A stretch of 64,000 nucleotides of DNA from Marinicauda salina (GTDB taxonomy: Bacteria > Pseudomonadota > Alphaproteobacteria > Caulobacterales > Maricaulaceae): positions 186,001 through 250,000 of the forward strand of contig NZ_QEXV01000003.1 in assembly GCF_003122085.1 (NCBI RefSeq), written 5' to 3'. Positions 46,598 to 57,389 of this stretch are shown here, piece after piece. Position 1 is the first letter of the stretch, and each line of letters starts with the position of its first letter. The notes beneath the pieces were generated by a model, which was not told where the DNA came from, searched no databases, and was given only the letters and a program-made list of their open reading frames with translations. A program made the translations under genes and the position numbers.

Positions 46598-47598
46598 ATG
46601 ACGCTCCGCTCGCGCTGACCATGGGCGATCCCGCCGGGATCGGACCGGAGATCGCGCTCAAGGCCTGGAACGCGCTGCGCGCCCGCAGGGAGGCGTGTTT
46701 CGCCGTGACCGGCGATCCCGACGCGATGGCGCGCGCCGCGCGCGCGCTGGATCTCACCGCCCCGCAGGTCATCGCGCACATGCGCGAGGCCGCCGCCGCG
46801 TTTCCCGAGCGCCTTCCCGTCCTGCCCGTCCAGGACGCCTCGGCGAGCCCGGAAGCCGCGACGATCGCCGCGATCGAGCGCGCCGTCGAACTCGCGCTCT
46901 CCGGCGAGGCCGGCGGCGTCGTGACCAATCCCGTCTCCAAGGCCGCGCTGTACGCGGCCGGCTTCACCTTTCCCGGCCATACCGAGTTCATCGACCACCT
47001 GACGCGATCGGCCGGGACGAGCGGGCCGCGCGGGCCCGTGATGATGCTCGCCGCGCCGGAGCTGAAGACGGCGCTGGTCACCATCCACCTGCCGCTGCGC
47101 GAGGCGATCGCGGCGATCACGACGGAACGGATCATTCATGTCGCCCGGGTCGTCCAGCAGGCGCTGACGCGCGATTTCGGCCTCGCCGAGCCGCGCCTGG
47201 CCGTCGCCGGCCTCAACCCCCACGCCGGCGAAGGCGGCGCGCTCGGCCGCGAGGAGATCGAGATCGTCGCCCCGGCGATCGAGGCGCTCGTCGCCGAGGG
47301 GGTCGCCGCGACCGGGCCGCACCCGCCCGACACCATGTTCCACGCCGAGGCGCGCGCGAAATACGACGCCGCGATCTGCCTCTATCACGACCAGGGCCTG
47401 ATCCCGGTGAAGACGCTGAACTTCCACGGCGGCGTCAACGTCACGCTCGGCCTGCCGATCGTGCGCACCTCGCCCGATCACGGCGTCGCCTACGACATCG
47501 CCGGAGAGGGAATCGCGCGCGCCGACAGCCTGATCGCCGCCATCCGGATGGCCGGCGAGATGGCGCACAACCGGGCCCGGGCCGATGACAACGCGTGA
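46594..47598 (+). CDS. pdxA: 4-hydroxythreonine-4-phosphate dehydrogenase
   Basis: Oxidises 4-phosphohydroxythreonine in DXP-dependent pyridoxal phosphate synthesis. The 334-residue protein has PLALTMGDPAGIGPEI, GGVVTNPVSKAALYAAG, FPGHTEFIDHL with a metal His, LNPHAGEGGALG and YHDQGLIPVKTLNFHGGVNV. The TTG at 46594, overlapping the surA stop (TTGA), is used because it keeps the conserved PLALTMG strand; an ATG at 46621 would remove it. Confidence 0.92.
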   Translation: MNDAPLALTMGDPAGIGPEIALKAWNALRARREACFAVTGDPDAMARAARALDLTAPQVIAHMREAAAAFPERLPVLPVQDASASPEAATIAAIERAVELALSGEAGGVVTNPVSKAALYAAGFTFPGHTEFIDHLTRSAGTSGPRGPVMMLAAPELKTALVTIHLPLREAIAAITTERIIHVARVVQQALTRDFGLAEPRLAVAGLNPHAGEGGALGREEIEIVAPAIEALVAEGVAATGPHPPDTMFHAEARAKYDAAICLYHDQGLIPVKTLNFHGGVNVTLGLPIVRTSPDHGVAYDIAGEGIARADSLIAAIRMAGEMAHNRARADDNA

Positions 47599-48448
47599 CC
47601 CGGCCGATCTGCCGCCGCTGCGCGAGGTGATCGCCCGGCACGGCCTGCGCGCGGAGAAGCGCTTCGGCCAGCATTTCCTGCTCGACCTCAACCTCACCGC
47701 CAAGATCGCGCGGCTGTGCGGCGACATGACCGAGGCGACGGTGTTCGAGATCGGTCCCGGCCCCGGCGGCCTCACCCGCGCCCTGCTTGCCGAAGGCGCC
47801 GGGCGGGTGATCGCCATCGAGAAGGACCGGCGCTTCGCCGCCGCTCTGGCCGAACTCCCGGACGTCTGGCCCGGCCGCCGCGACATCGTCGAGGCCGACG
47901 CGCTCGACGTCGACGAGCCCGCGCTGGCGCCAATGAGCCCGCGGATCATCGCCTCCAACCTGCCCTACAATGTCGGCACGGCCCTGCTCATCAAGTGGCT
48001 CGAGGCCGAGCCCGTCTGGTGGGACCGCATGGTGCTGATGTTCCAGAAGGAGGTCGCCGAGCGCGTCGTCGCCGCGGTCGGAGACAAGGCCTATGGCCGG
48101 CTCGCGATCCTCACCGCCGCGCGCGCCTCGGCGCGCTACGCCTTCACCGTGCCCGCGCGCGCCTTCACCCCGCCGCCCAAGGTCGACAGCGCGGTCGTCG
48201 TGTTCGAGCCCCTGCCCGCGGAGGCGCGCTTCGACGATCTCGACGCGCTCAAGGCGGTCACCGAGAGCGCCTTCGGCCAGCGTCGCAAGACGCTGCGCCG
48301 CTCGCTGTCGGCAGCCGCGGCGAAGGCGGGAACCGCCGCCGAAGCGCTCCTGGCCGCCGCCGACATCGATCCCGCCGCGCGCGCCGAAACGATCGAGCCG
48401 GCCGGCTTCTTCCGGCTCGCGCGCGCCTGGCGCGCGGCGAAGGGCTGA
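47585..48448 (+). CDS. rsmA: 16S rRNA (adenine1518-N6/adenine1519-N6)-dimethyltransferase
   Basis: Dimethylates two adenosines in helix 45 of 16S rRNA. The 287-residue protein has the family start RHGLRAEKRFGQHFLLDLNL, the SAM loop FEIGPGPGGLTRALL, the NLPYN catalytic motif (ASNLPYNVGTALLI) and ARAFTPPPKVDSAVV. It overlaps the end of pdxA by 14 bases, ending the LPS/SurA operon. Its stop is six bases from the convergent S9 peptidase. Confidence 0.96.
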   Translation: MTTRDPADLPPLREVIARHGLRAEKRFGQHFLLDLNLTAKIARLCGDMTEATVFEIGPGPGGLTRALLAEGAGRVIAIEKDRRFAAALAELPDVWPGRRDIVEADALDVDEPALAPMSPRIIASNLPYNVGTALLIKWLEAEPVWWDRMVLMFQKEVAERVVAAVGDKAYGRLAILTAARASARYAFTVPARAFTPPPKVDSAVVVFEPLPAEARFDDLDALKAVTESAFGQRRKTLRRSLSAAAAKAGTAAEALLAAADIDPAARAETIEPAGFFRLARAWRAAKG

Positions 48449-48454
48449 GCCCGC

Positions 48455-50431
48455 CTACTCCGCCGCCTCGGACGCCGCCTCAGAGTCGCCGGCCTCGCCC
48501 TTCAGGTGGGTGTCGAGAAACTCGACATAGGCCTCCGACGCGGTGATCCGGTTCTCGCGCTTGAGGAAGCCGTGACCCTCGTCGGGGAAGACGATGTACT
48601 CGACCGTGGCGCCGTTCTCGCGGGCCGCCGCGACGAGTTCGTCGCTCTCCACCTGCAGCACGCGCGGATCGTTGGCGCCCTGGATCACCAGCATCGGCTT
48701 GACGATCTGGTCGGCGTGGAAGAGCGGCGAGATCGCACGATGCCGCTCGGCGTCCTCGGCGGGATCGCCCATCTCGTCGTAGAGCGCCTCGCGGAAGGCC
48801 TCCCACCAGGGCGGGATCGATTGGAGCGTGCGCACCCAGTTGGTGACGCCGAAGATGTCGATGCCGGCGTCGAACGCCTCGGGACGGAAGGCGAGCGCGG
48901 CGGCCGTCAGGTAGCCGCCGTACGAGCCGCCGATCACGCCGACCGCGTCGTCCTGCACCCAGTCGAGCGAGCGCAGCCAGTCTCCCGCGGCGACCACGTC
49001 GCCGAGATCCTCCTCGCCATGGCGCCGGTCGTCCATGTGGAAGAAGGTCTTGCCGTAGCCCGACGAGCCGCGATTGTTCACCGCGTAGACGGCGTAGCCG
49101 TGATTGACCATGTGCTGGATCGTCGGCGAGTAGCCGACCCGGCTCTGGCCGCCCGGCCCGCCATGGACCCAGACCATCGCGGGCACAGGGGCGTCGGCGG
49201 TCGCGCCGTGCGGGCGGTAGAGCACGCCCGGGATTTCCAGCCCGTCGAAGCTCTCGAAGCGCACCACCTGCGCGGGGACGAGGTCGGTCTCGTCGATGGC
49301 CGGATTGAGGGCGTCGGTGAGACGCGCGTGATCGCCGCTCTCGAGATCGACGATGTGGATGTTCGCCGGCGAGGTCGCCGCATCGATGGTGAAGGCGATG
49401 CGCTGTTCGTCGCGATCGAACCGAACCTGGCCGAGATCGCCCTCGGGCAGCGGCGGCAGCAGCACTTCGCCGCCGGTCTCGGTGTCGACGATGGTCACCT
49501 CGGTGCGCGCATCGGCGTTGATCGCGCTGACCCGGTAACGGCCGGACGGGGAGTCGGAGACGTACATGACGTCCCAGTCCGCCTCGATCAGGGGCGCCGT
49601 CTCGCCGGTCTCCAGGTCGCGGGTCCAGGCCTGGTTGAACTCGCCGTGCTCGTTGGTGGCGTAGACGAGCGTTTCGGAGTCCGCCGTGAAATCGTAGACG
49701 CCGTAGGCGATGTCGCCCTCGTGCTCGGTGATCAGCTCCGGTTCGGCGGCCTCGGCCTCGAGATCGACCAGGAAGATGTTGCTGTCGGCCGAGGTGCGCG
49801 GACGCGTGAGCGCAAGCCAGCGCCCGTCCGGGCTGATGTCGGAGAGCTGATAGGCGTCGACGTTCTCGAACACCAGCGCGCGCTCGTAATCGTCTGCGTC
49901 GTAGGCGTAGAGGTCGAAGGCCGCCGCATCGCGCTCGTTGGTGGCGATCCAGAAGGCCTCGCCGTCTTCGGCCCAGCCCATGAAGTTCGCCTTCACCTCC
50001 TCGCCGGGGGTGAGGTCCTCGAGCGTTCCGTGGGTCTCGCGCGCGTAGATGTGGGTGAGCTCGTCGCCGCCCTCGTCGGCGGAGACCAGCGCGCGGCCGT
50101 CATCGGGAAACCAGCTCACCGCGAAGGTCGCGTCGTCCTCTGAACCCGTCAGCGCGGTCTGCTCGCCGGTCGCCGGGTCGAGCGCATAGGCGTTGTAGAC
50201 GCCGGTCTCGTCCGAGCTGATGAGCAGCGTGCCGTCGGCCGCCCGGAAGCCGTGGCCGTTCGACGACGCCATCACATAGCTGGTCGTCTCGAAGAACGCC
50301 GCGGCGTCGTAGGTCTGGACCGCGTCGTCTCCGGTCCGCGGGGCGGCGCCGTCGGCCGCCTCCTCTCCGGAGGGCGAACAGGCGACGGCGAAGCCGAGCG
50401 CGGCGGCGGCGAAGATGCGAGCGCGATTCAT
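48455..50431 (-). CDS. S9 family peptidase (prolyl oligopeptidase type), lipoprotein
   Basis: A 658-residue exported serine peptidase. The N-terminus [22 protein letters not shown] ends in a lipobox-like AVAC. Residues about 50-390 form a beta-propeller of WD/PD40-like strands; the C-terminal alpha/beta hydrolase has the nucleophile motif GGSYGGY, an acid in GANDPRVLQ and the catalytic His in PDEGHGF. Such enzymes cleave small peptides after Pro or other residues in the periplasm. Convergent with rsmA. Confidence 0.9.
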   Translation of the reverse strand: MNRARIFAAAALGFAVACSPSGEEAADGAAPRTGDDAVQTYDAAAFFETTSYVMASSNGHGFRAADGTLLISSDETGVYNAYALDPATGEQTALTGSEDDATFAVSWFPDDGRALVSADEGGDELTHIYARETHGTLEDLTPGEEVKANFMGWAEDGEAFWIATNERDAAAFDLYAYDADDYERALVFENVDAYQLSDISPDGRWLALTRPRTSADSNIFLVDLEAEAAEPELITEHEGDIAYGVYDFTADSETLVYATNEHGEFNQAWTRDLETGETAPLIEADWDVMYVSDSPSGRYRVSAINADARTEVTIVDTETGGEVLLPPLPEGDLGQVRFDRDEQRIAFTIDAATSPANIHIVDLESGDHARLTDALNPAIDETDLVPAQVVRFESFDGLEIPGVLYRPHGATADAPVPAMVWVHGGPGGQSRVGYSPTIQHMVNHGYAVYAVNNRGSSGYGKTFFHMDDRRHGEEDLGDVVAAGDWLRSLDWVQDDAVGVIGGSYGGYLTAAALAFRPEAFDAGIDIFGVTNWVRTLQSIPPWWEAFREALYDEMGDPAEDAERHRAISPLFHADQIVKPMLVIQGANDPRVLQVESDELVAAARENGATVEYIVFPDEGHGFLKRENRITASEAYVEFLDTHLKGEAGDSEAASEAAE

Positions 50432-50485
50432 GGAGTCCTCCCCTGGCGACGTCGGCGGGAACGCTGCGCCGCGCGCCGGGGGGAG

Positions 50486-51160
50486 TCAATTATCGTAGCG
50501 GTCCGGACCTTCGCCGGTGAGCGCCTCGACGAATCCCTCGAGCCAGGGATGGCGGACCCGCCTCAGACGCTCTGCGTGAAGAATCTCCGACAACTTCTCG
50601 AGCGCCCTTGAGAAATCATCGTTGAGGATGACGTAGTCATACTCGTCCCAGTGCGCGATCTCGCTCCTGGCGCGCGCCATGCGTCCCTCGACGATCTCGT
50701 CGGTGTCCTGGCCGCGCTTGGTCAGCCGCTCGCGCAGCAGCGTCAGCGACGGCGGCAGGATGAAGATGCGCACCACGTCGTCGGGGCTGTGTTCGGCGAG
50801 CGCGCGCGCGCCCTGCCAGTCGATGTCGAAGACGACGTCCCGGCCGTCCTCGAGCGCTTCCTCGACCGGGGTCTTGGGCGTGCCGTAATAGTGGTCGAAC
50901 ACCTTCGCCCACTCGTAGAACCCGCCCTCGTCGACCTTGGCGAGGAACGCGTCCTCGCTCATGAAATAGTAGTCCTCGCCGTCGACCTCGCCCGGTCGCG
51001 GCGGGCGCGTCGTCGCCGACACCGACAGCACGAGATCGGGATTGAGCGCGATCAGGCGTTTCGACAGCGTCGTCTTTCCTGCGCCCGACGGGCTCGACAG
51101 CACGAGCATCAGCCCGCGCCTGCGTCCGCGGAACACCGGTCCGGTGAGGGCCTCGCTCAT
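50486..51160 (-). CDS. gmk: Guanylate kinase
   Basis: Phosphorylates GMP to GDP. The 224-residue protein has Walker A SSPSGAGKTTLSKRL, the GMP-binding stretch SVSATTRPPRPGEVDGEDY and the FDIDWQGARAL motif. The C-terminal tail is about 15 residues longer than the average. The start is taken at 51160 because only four bases separate it from the upstream YicC-family gene; the family core begins about 15 residues later. Confidence 0.95.
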   Translation of the reverse strand: MSEALTGPVFRGRRRGLMLVLSSPSGAGKTTLSKRLIALNPDLVLSVSATTRPPRPGEVDGEDYYFMSEDAFLAKVDEGGFYEWAKVFDHYYGTPKTPVEEALEDGRDVVFDIDWQGARALAEHSPDDVVRIFILPPSLTLLRERLTKRGQDTDEIVEGRMARARSEIAHWDEYDYVILNDDFSRALEKLSEILHAERLRRVRHPWLEGFVEALTGEGPDRYDN

Positions 51161-51163
51161 CGC

Positions 51164-52051
51164 CTACTCCACGTTCTGGACCTGCTCGCGCATCTGATCG
51201 ATCACCGCCTTGAGGCCCAGCCCCAGATCGGTCAGCTCGCGATCGGTCGATTTCGAGCACAGCGTGTTGGCTTCCCGGTTGAATTCCTGGGACAGGAAAT
51301 CGAGCTTGCGCCCGCACGGCGACCCGCCGGACAGAAGCGCCCGCGCCGCCTCGACATGGGCGGCGAGCCGGTCGAGCTCCTCGCGCACGTCGGCGCGGAC
51401 GGCCAGCGCGGCGGCCTCCTGGGCGAGCCGGTCCTCGTCGAGCCCCGACGGCAGAAGCTCGTCGAACTTCGCCTTGATGCGGTCGCGGATCGCGGCGGGC
51501 TGGCTGGCCGCGTGAGCGGCGGCGCGTTCACGGAGCGCCTCGATCTCGGCGACCTGGCCCTCGATCACGCCCGCAAGCGCGGCGCCCTCCTCGCGACGCG
51601 CGGCCTCGAGCCCGTCGAGCGCCTCGTCCAGAGCCGCCAGCGTCGCCGCATCCAGCTCGGCGGCGCGCTCGGGATCCGGCGCGGCGTCCTCGGAGACGAT
51701 CACGCCGCGCAGCCCCAGCAGGCCGTCAGCCCGCGGCGGTTCGGCGAGCCCTTCATGGGCGAGTTTCCGGCCGGCTTCAGCGAGCGCGCGCAGGCGCGCC
51801 TCGTCGAGATGCAGGCTGTCGGCGCCGGCGGGCTCCTCGAAGGTGACGTTGACGGTGACCGCTCCGCGCGAGAAGCGCGCCTTCACGCGGTTGCGCAGCT
51901 CGGCCTCGAGATGATCGAGGACGGCCGGCGTGCGCAGGCGCGCGTCGAGCCCCCTGGCGTTCACCGATCGCGCCTCGATGGTGACCGAGCCGAAATCGCC
52001 GGCGCGCTGGGCGCGCGCGAAACCCGTCATGCCCGAAACCGGGGCGGCCAT
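51164..52051 (-). CDS. YicC family endoribonuclease-like protein
   Basis: A 295-residue YicC protein. The N-terminal part (SGMTGFARAQ; SVNARGLDARLRTP; FSRGAVTVNVTFE) and the C-terminal DUF1732 region (KFDELLPSG; KLDFLSQEFNREANTLCSKS) are both clear. E. coli YicC is an RNase that acts on small RNAs. ATG 52051 is chosen because GGAGGG lies seven bases upstream and homologues start at this point; an open frame continues 15 residues 5'. Pairing with gmk is common in alphaproteobacteria. Confidence 0.9.
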   Translation of the reverse strand: MAAPVSGMTGFARAQRAGDFGSVTIEARSVNARGLDARLRTPAVLDHLEAELRNRVKARFSRGAVTVNVTFEEPAGADSLHLDEARLRALAEAGRKLAHEGLAEPPRADGLLGLRGVIVSEDAAPDPERAAELDAATLAALDEALDGLEAARREEGAALAGVIEGQVAEIEALRERAAAHAASQPAAIRDRIKAKFDELLPSGLDEDRLAQEAAALAVRADVREELDRLAAHVEAARALLSGGSPCGRKLDFLSQEFNREANTLCSKSTDRELTDLGLGLKAVIDQMREQVQNVE

Positions 52052-52052
52052 T

Positions 52053-53102
52053 TCAGCCCTCCGCCTCGCGCTCGATGCGCCGCCAGCGCGCGACATTGCG
52101 ATTGTGCTCGGAGATCGTCTCGGCGAAGGCGTGGCCGCCCGTGCCGTCGGCGACGAAATAGAGGAAATCGGTCTCCGGCGGGTTCAGCACCGCGGCGATC
52201 GACTCGCGCCCGGGATTGGCGATCGGCGTGGGCGGCAAGCCCCTGATCTGATACGTGTTGTAGGGATTATCCACATCGTCGAGCTCGGAGCGTCTCAGCC
52301 CGCGGCCGAGGGGCTCGCCCTGCGTCAGCCCGTAGATGATCGTGGGATCGCTCTGCAGGCGCATTCCCCGGCGCAGCCGGTTCGTGAACACGCCGGCGAC
52401 GAGCGGGCGCTCCTCGGGCACGCCGGTCTCCTTCTCCACGATCGAGGCGAGGATGAGCGCCTCTTCGCGCGTGTCGAACGGCAGATCGCTCGCGCGTTCC
52501 GCCCAGAGCTCGTCCATCAGCGCGTCCTGGGCGGCCGCCATGCGGTCGATCACCGCCTGCCGCTCGGTCCCCCGCGTGACCATGTAGGTCTCGGGCAGCA
52601 GCGAGCCTTCGGCGGGAACCGTCTCGATCTCGCCCGTGAGAACGGGTTCCTCCTCGACGATGGCGACGATCATGGCGCTCGTCAGACCCTCGGGCGCGGT
52701 CACGGGGTAATGGATCGTCTCGCCGAAGCGGAGAATGTCGTAGATCTCCGCCATCGAGGCGTTCTCGGGAATGGCGTACTCGCCGGCGCGCAGGCTGCGC
52801 TCGCCGCCGTCGAGCATCACGTTGATCCGGAAGATCAGCCCGTTCGAGACGAGGTCCTCGCGCTCGAGCTGGGCGGCGATGCTCGCCAGCCCGGCGCCCC
52901 GCGGCAGCAGGACGACGGCGTCCTCTTCAGCCGGACCGGGCTGATTGAAGGCGTGGCCCAGCCAGACATAGCCCGCCACGCCCGCGGCGACGCCCGCCGC
53001 GGCGAGGCCGGCGAACGCCATCATGAGCCGCTTGAAGAACCGGCCGAGCCCGCCTCGCGGCCGGCCGTCCGTCTGCGCCTGGTCGGAGGATTCGTCGTTC
53101 AT
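52053..53102 (-). CDS. mltG: Endolytic murein transglycosylase MltG
   Basis: Inner-membrane lytic transglycosylase that ends glycan-strand growth. The 349-residue protein has a short cytoplasmic N-terminus, one membrane helix (about 27-50), a LysM-like strand segment (LPRGAGLASIAAQLEREDLV) and the YceG domain with the catalytic glutamate in ASIVEKETGVPEER and the NRLRRGMRLQSDPTIIYG block. It ends one base before the yicC start and begins 14 bases after the fabF stop, so one operon is likely. Confidence 0.95.
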   Translation of the reverse strand: MNDESSDQAQTDGRPRGGLGRFFKRLMMAFAGLAAAGVAAGVAGYVWLGHAFNQPGPAEEDAVVLLPRGAGLASIAAQLEREDLVSNGLIFRINVMLDGGERSLRAGEYAIPENASMAEIYDILRFGETIHYPVTAPEGLTSAMIVAIVEEEPVLTGEIETVPAEGSLLPETYMVTRGTERQAVIDRMAAAQDALMDELWAERASDLPFDTREEALILASIVEKETGVPEERPLVAGVFTNRLRRGMRLQSDPTIIYGLTQGEPLGRGLRRSELDDVDNPYNTYQIRGLPPTPIANPGRESIAAVLNPPETDFLYFVADGTGGHAFAETISEHNRNVARWRRIEREAEG

Positions 53103-53116
53103 GATCTCGCGCGCCC

Positions 53117-54406
<1,290 letters not shown>

Positions 54407-54420
54407 GAAAACTCCGGGCC

Positions 54421-54657
54421 TTAGCCGGACTTCTCGGAGATGAACTTTACGGCGTCGCCGACCGTCTTGATGTGCTCGGCGGCGTCATCGGGAATCTCGA
54501 TGTCGAACTCTTCCTCGAACGCCATGACCAGCTCGACATTGTCCAGCGAGTCCGCGCCGAGATCGTCGATGAAGGACGCCTTCTCGGTGACCTTGTCGTC
54601 CTCGACGTCGAGATGCTCCACGACGATCTTCTTCACACGCTCCAAAACGTCAGCCAT
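54421..54657 (-). CDS. acpP: Acyl carrier protein
   Basis: Carries growing acyl chains on phosphopantetheine. The 78-residue acidic protein has the attachment serine in [27 protein letters not shown] lies six bases upstream of the ATG. It starts the acpP-fabF-mltG-yicC-gmk run on the minus strand. Confidence 0.97.
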   Translation of the reverse strand: MADVLERVKKIVVEHLDVEDDKVTEKASFIDDLGADSLDNVELVMAFEEEFDIEIPDDAAEHIKTVGDAVKFISEKSG

Positions 54658-54845
54658 GTCGGACCCTTCTCAAAATAATTTCGCGGCCTGAAGAACGCCG
54701 CTCGGGACTACGGGAGCACGACCCGGGAACCGGCCCCCGAACGGAGTGCGCGGGCTGATAACACGCCTTTCCCGGCTATGCCAGCAGCCGCGACGACTTC
54801 CGAGCCGGGAGCGCACGCGGGCGCGGCGACCCCGACTCGCGCGCG
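54658..54845. promoter_or_regulatory. Spacer between fabG and acpP
   Basis: About 190 bases between the fabG stop and acpP start, both on the minus strand. It has an AT-richer patch next to acpP (AAAATAATTT, 54672-54681) and probably holds the acpP promoter. No gene was seen. Confidence 0.45.
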
Positions 54846-55583
54846 TCAGATCATGGCCATGCCGCCATTGACGTGCAATGTCTGGCCGGTCACGTAACCC
54901 GCTTCATCGCTGGCGAGATAGACGCAGGCCGCGGCGATGTCCTCGCCGGCGCCCAGCCGGCCGGCGGGAATCCGGCCCAGGATCGAGTCCTTCTGGTCGT
55001 CGGTGAGCGCGTCGGTCATCGGCGAGGCGATGAAGCCCGGCGCGACGCAATTGGCCGTCACCCCGCGCGCGGCGACCTCCTGGGCGATCGACTTGGTGAA
55101 GCCGATCATGCCCGCCTTCGAGGCGGCGTAGTTGGACTGGCCGGGATTGCCGGTCACGCCCACGACCGAGGTGATCCCGATGATGCGCCCCCAGCGCGCC
55201 TTCATCATGCCGCGCATGACGCCCTTGGTGAGGCGGTAGTGGGCCTCGAGATTGACCTTGATGACGGTCTCCCAGTCCTCGTCCTTCATTCGCATCAGCA
55301 GCTGGTCGCGCGTGACGCCGGCGTTGGAGATGAGGATGTCGAGCCCGTCCATCGCCTCGCTCGCCTGCTTGGGCAGGGCGTCGACGGCCTCGGCGTCCGA
55401 GAGATTGCAGGGAGTCACGTGAGCGCGCTCGCCGAGCTCGCCGGCGAGCTCGGCGAGCTTCTCCTCGCGCGTGCCCGACAGCGCGACGGTCGCGCCCTGG
55501 GCGTGGAGCGCGCGGGCGATGGCGCCGCCCAGCCCGCCGGTGGCGCCGGTGACGAGGGCTTTCTTTCCGGTGAGATCGAACAT
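54846..55583 (-). CDS. fabG: 3-oxoacyl-[acyl-carrier-protein] reductase
   Basis: NADPH-dependent SDR that reduces beta-ketoacyl-ACP. The 245-residue protein has the dinucleotide loop ALVTGATGGLGGAIAR, the ISNAGVTRD motif, and the catalytic Ser-Tyr-Lys (ITSVVGVTGNPGQSNYAASK). The ATG at 55583 gives MFDLTGKKALVTG, the family start; longer frames upstream overlap fabD and are not real. It lies five bases after fabD. Confidence 0.96.
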   Translation of the reverse strand: MFDLTGKKALVTGATGGLGGAIARALHAQGATVALSGTREEKLAELAGELGERAHVTPCNLSDAEAVDALPKQASEAMDGLDILISNAGVTRDQLLMRMKDEDWETVIKVNLEAHYRLTKGVMRGMMKARWGRIIGITSVVGVTGNPGQSNYAASKAGMIGFTKSIAQEVAARGVTANCVAPGFIASPMTDALTDDQKDSILGRIPAGRLGAGEDIAAACVYLASDEAGYVTGQTLHVNGGMAMI

Positions 55584-55588
55584 CGCGT

Positions 55589-56533
55589 CTATTCCTTCAT
55601 CGACTGGGCGAAGGCCTCGAGGTCCTCGGGCGTGTTGAGCGCCACGCCCTGAGCCTCCTTGGTGGTGCGCTTGAGCATCGAGGTGAGCACCTTGCCGGCG
55701 CCCGCCTCGGCGAAGCGGTCGACGCCGTGATCGGCCATCCACAACACGCTCTCACGCCAGCGCACGCGGGCGGTGACCTGCTCGACGAGCTGGGCCTGGA
55801 TGAGATCGGCGTCGTCGATCGCCTCGGCGCTCACATTGGTCACGACGGGGACCTTCGGCGGACGGATCTCGGTCTTCCTCAGCGCCTCGGCCATGGCCTC
55901 GGCGGCGGGCTGCATCAGAACCGAGTGGAACGGCGCGGACACGGGCAGAAGCGTCGCCTTCTTCAGCCCCTCGGCCTTGGCGGCTTCCATGGCGGCCTCG
56001 ACGGCGGCCTTGTAGCCGGAGATCACGATCTGACCGGGCGCGTTGTCGTTGGCGATCTGGACAGGGCCTTCCTCGGAGCCGGCCTCGACGGCCTTCTCCG
56101 CCAGCGCCTCGTCGGCGCCGAGCAGCGCGGCCATCGCGCCCTCGCCCACAGGCACGGCCTGCTGCATGGAGCGGCCGCGCAGCTTCAACAGCTTCGCCGC
56201 GTCGTCGAGCGACAGCGCGCCCGCCGCGCACAGCGCCGAGTATTCGCCCAGCGAGTGGCCGGCGACGTATTTCGCCGCGGTCACCGGCACGTCGAATTCC
56301 TTCTCAAGCACCTGCATGACCGCCACCGAACACGCCATCAGCGCGGGCTGGGCGTTCTCGGTGAGCGTGAGCGTCTCCATCGGCCCGTCGCGCATGAGCC
56401 CGGACAGGTTCTCGCCGAGCGCGTCGTCGACGGTCTCGAACACCGATTTCGCCACCGGGAAGGCGTCGGCCAGCGCCTGGCCCATGCCGACGGCCTGACT
56501 GCCCTGGCCGGGAAAGATGAATGCGAGCGCCAT
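55589..56533 (-). CDS. fabD: Malonyl CoA-acyl carrier protein transacylase
   Basis: Loads malonyl groups onto ACP. The 314-residue protein has the N-terminal FIFPGQGSQAVGMGQAL, the nucleophile in GHSLGEYSAL, and the catalytic His in VSAPFHSVLMQPA. It is coupled to fabG. About 85 bases upstream lies the end of the ParDE module on the same strand. Confidence 0.97.
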   Translation of the reverse strand: MALAFIFPGQGSQAVGMGQALADAFPVAKSVFETVDDALGENLSGLMRDGPMETLTLTENAQPALMACSVAVMQVLEKEFDVPVTAAKYVAGHSLGEYSALCAAGALSLDDAAKLLKLRGRSMQQAVPVGEGAMAALLGADEALAEKAVEAGSEEGPVQIANDNAPGQIVISGYKAAVEAAMEAAKAEGLKKATLLPVSAPFHSVLMQPAAEAMAEALRKTEIRPPKVPVVTNVSAEAIDDADLIQAQLVEQVTARVRWRESVLWMADHGVDRFAEAGAGKVLTSMLKRTTKEAQGVALNTPEDLEAFAQSMKE

Positions 56534-56619
56534 GCGCGTCGTCCTCCGCGTCGTTCTCGTCGGCGGGCTCGATAGACCGGGCGGAGGCGCGGTGGCAAGG
56601 CGGGAGGGACCGCGTGCGT

Positions 56620-56910
56620 CTAAAGATGCCGCTCGGGGTCCATCCTCATATGGAGAATACGCACGACTTCAATCGCCTGTCCGAGAGGGCGGTAGATCAC
56701 CAGATGCGACTCCGCTCTCACCATCCGGTAGGTTGCGCGCACGCTTTCAAGGCTCCGCCCGCGCTCGGGAAATTCGAGCAGCGAGAGCAGGGTTTCGTTG
56801 AGCGTCCGCAGGTAGCGATCCGCCTGATCTTCTGACCATCGGTCCGCGGCGTAGCGCCAGATATCGGTCAGATCGCGCCGGGCGAGCGGACGAAGGCGCA
56901 GCTCAGGCAC
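56620..56910 (-). CDS. parE: ParE/RelE superfamily toxin
   Basis: A 96-residue basic toxin of the ParE type. Family features are LRPLARRDLTDIWRYAADRW, YLRTLNETLLSLLEFPERGR, the MVRAESHLVIYRPL strand and VRILHMRMDPERHL, which matches the C-terminal end of ParE proteins that poison DNA gyrase. It overlaps the antitoxin gene by eight bases. Between housekeeping genes it is the only clearly mobile-type module on this side of the window. Confidence 0.9.
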   Translation of the reverse strand: MPELRLRPLARRDLTDIWRYAADRWSEDQADRYLRTLNETLLSLLEFPERGRSLESVRATYRMVRAESHLVIYRPLGQAIEVVRILHMRMDPERHL

Positions 56911-57151
56911 GCTTCGGGGCTTCGCCGCGCAGCTCTGTCAGGAATTCGTCCATGTCGAACGGTTCAGCCGGTCCGCTCTCCTCGCCTGCAAGAATCGCCG
57001 TGCGCAATTGCTCGCGCTCAAGGGCGCGCCGTTCGAGCAATCGCAACGAATCCCGCACGACCTCGCTCGCCGACGCGTAGCGTCCGCTCGCCACCTCGCG
57101 CTCGATAAACGCACCAAGCTCATCGCTGATGATGATCGAGGTATTCTTCAT
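56903..57151 (-). CDS. parD: ParD-family antitoxin
   Basis: An 82-residue antitoxin. The N-terminus (MKNTSIIISDELGAFIEREV) and GRYASASEVVRDSLRLLERR form a ribbon-helix-helix DNA-binding domain; the acidic C-terminus (EPFDMDEFLTELRG) is the part expected to wrap ParE. Start codons at 57163, 57160 and 57151 are all in frame; 57151 matches the family start. The antitoxin should repress its own promoter, probably within 57152-57250. Confidence 0.88.
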   Translation of the reverse strand: MKNTSIIISDELGAFIEREVASGRYASASEVVRDSLRLLERRALEREQLRTAILAGEESGPAEPFDMDEFLTELRGEAPKRA

Positions 57152-57331
57152 GGCGCTCATCATATACCAGTTTCTGGCAGGCTCGACCAGCGCCCGGCGT
57201 CCAGCGCCGCCGCCTCCATCGCTTGCCCTTTAAGCGCGCATCCTGTATCTCCCGCGCCTCCACGGGCTGCGGTCTTCGCAGGCGCAACCGGTTTCCCGCG
57301 TGGTGCGGGCCGGGCCATGCGAAGAGCCATC

Positions 57332-57361
57332 GCGGTCGGTCCGACCCTTCGGCCGATCCGC
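57332..57361 (+). promoter_or_regulatory. Hairpin in the rpsF leader, candidate autoregulatory site
   Basis: GCGGTCGG pairs with CCGATCCGC (one bulged T), and an inner CCGA/TCGG pair encloses a CCCT loop. It ends 28 bases before the rpsF ATG. Leaders of rpsF in many bacteria carry an S6:S18-binding structure; whether this is that motif is uncertain. Confidence 0.4.
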
Positions 57362-57389
57362 GCCGCAGCCGAACCAGAAGGGACCAGAG

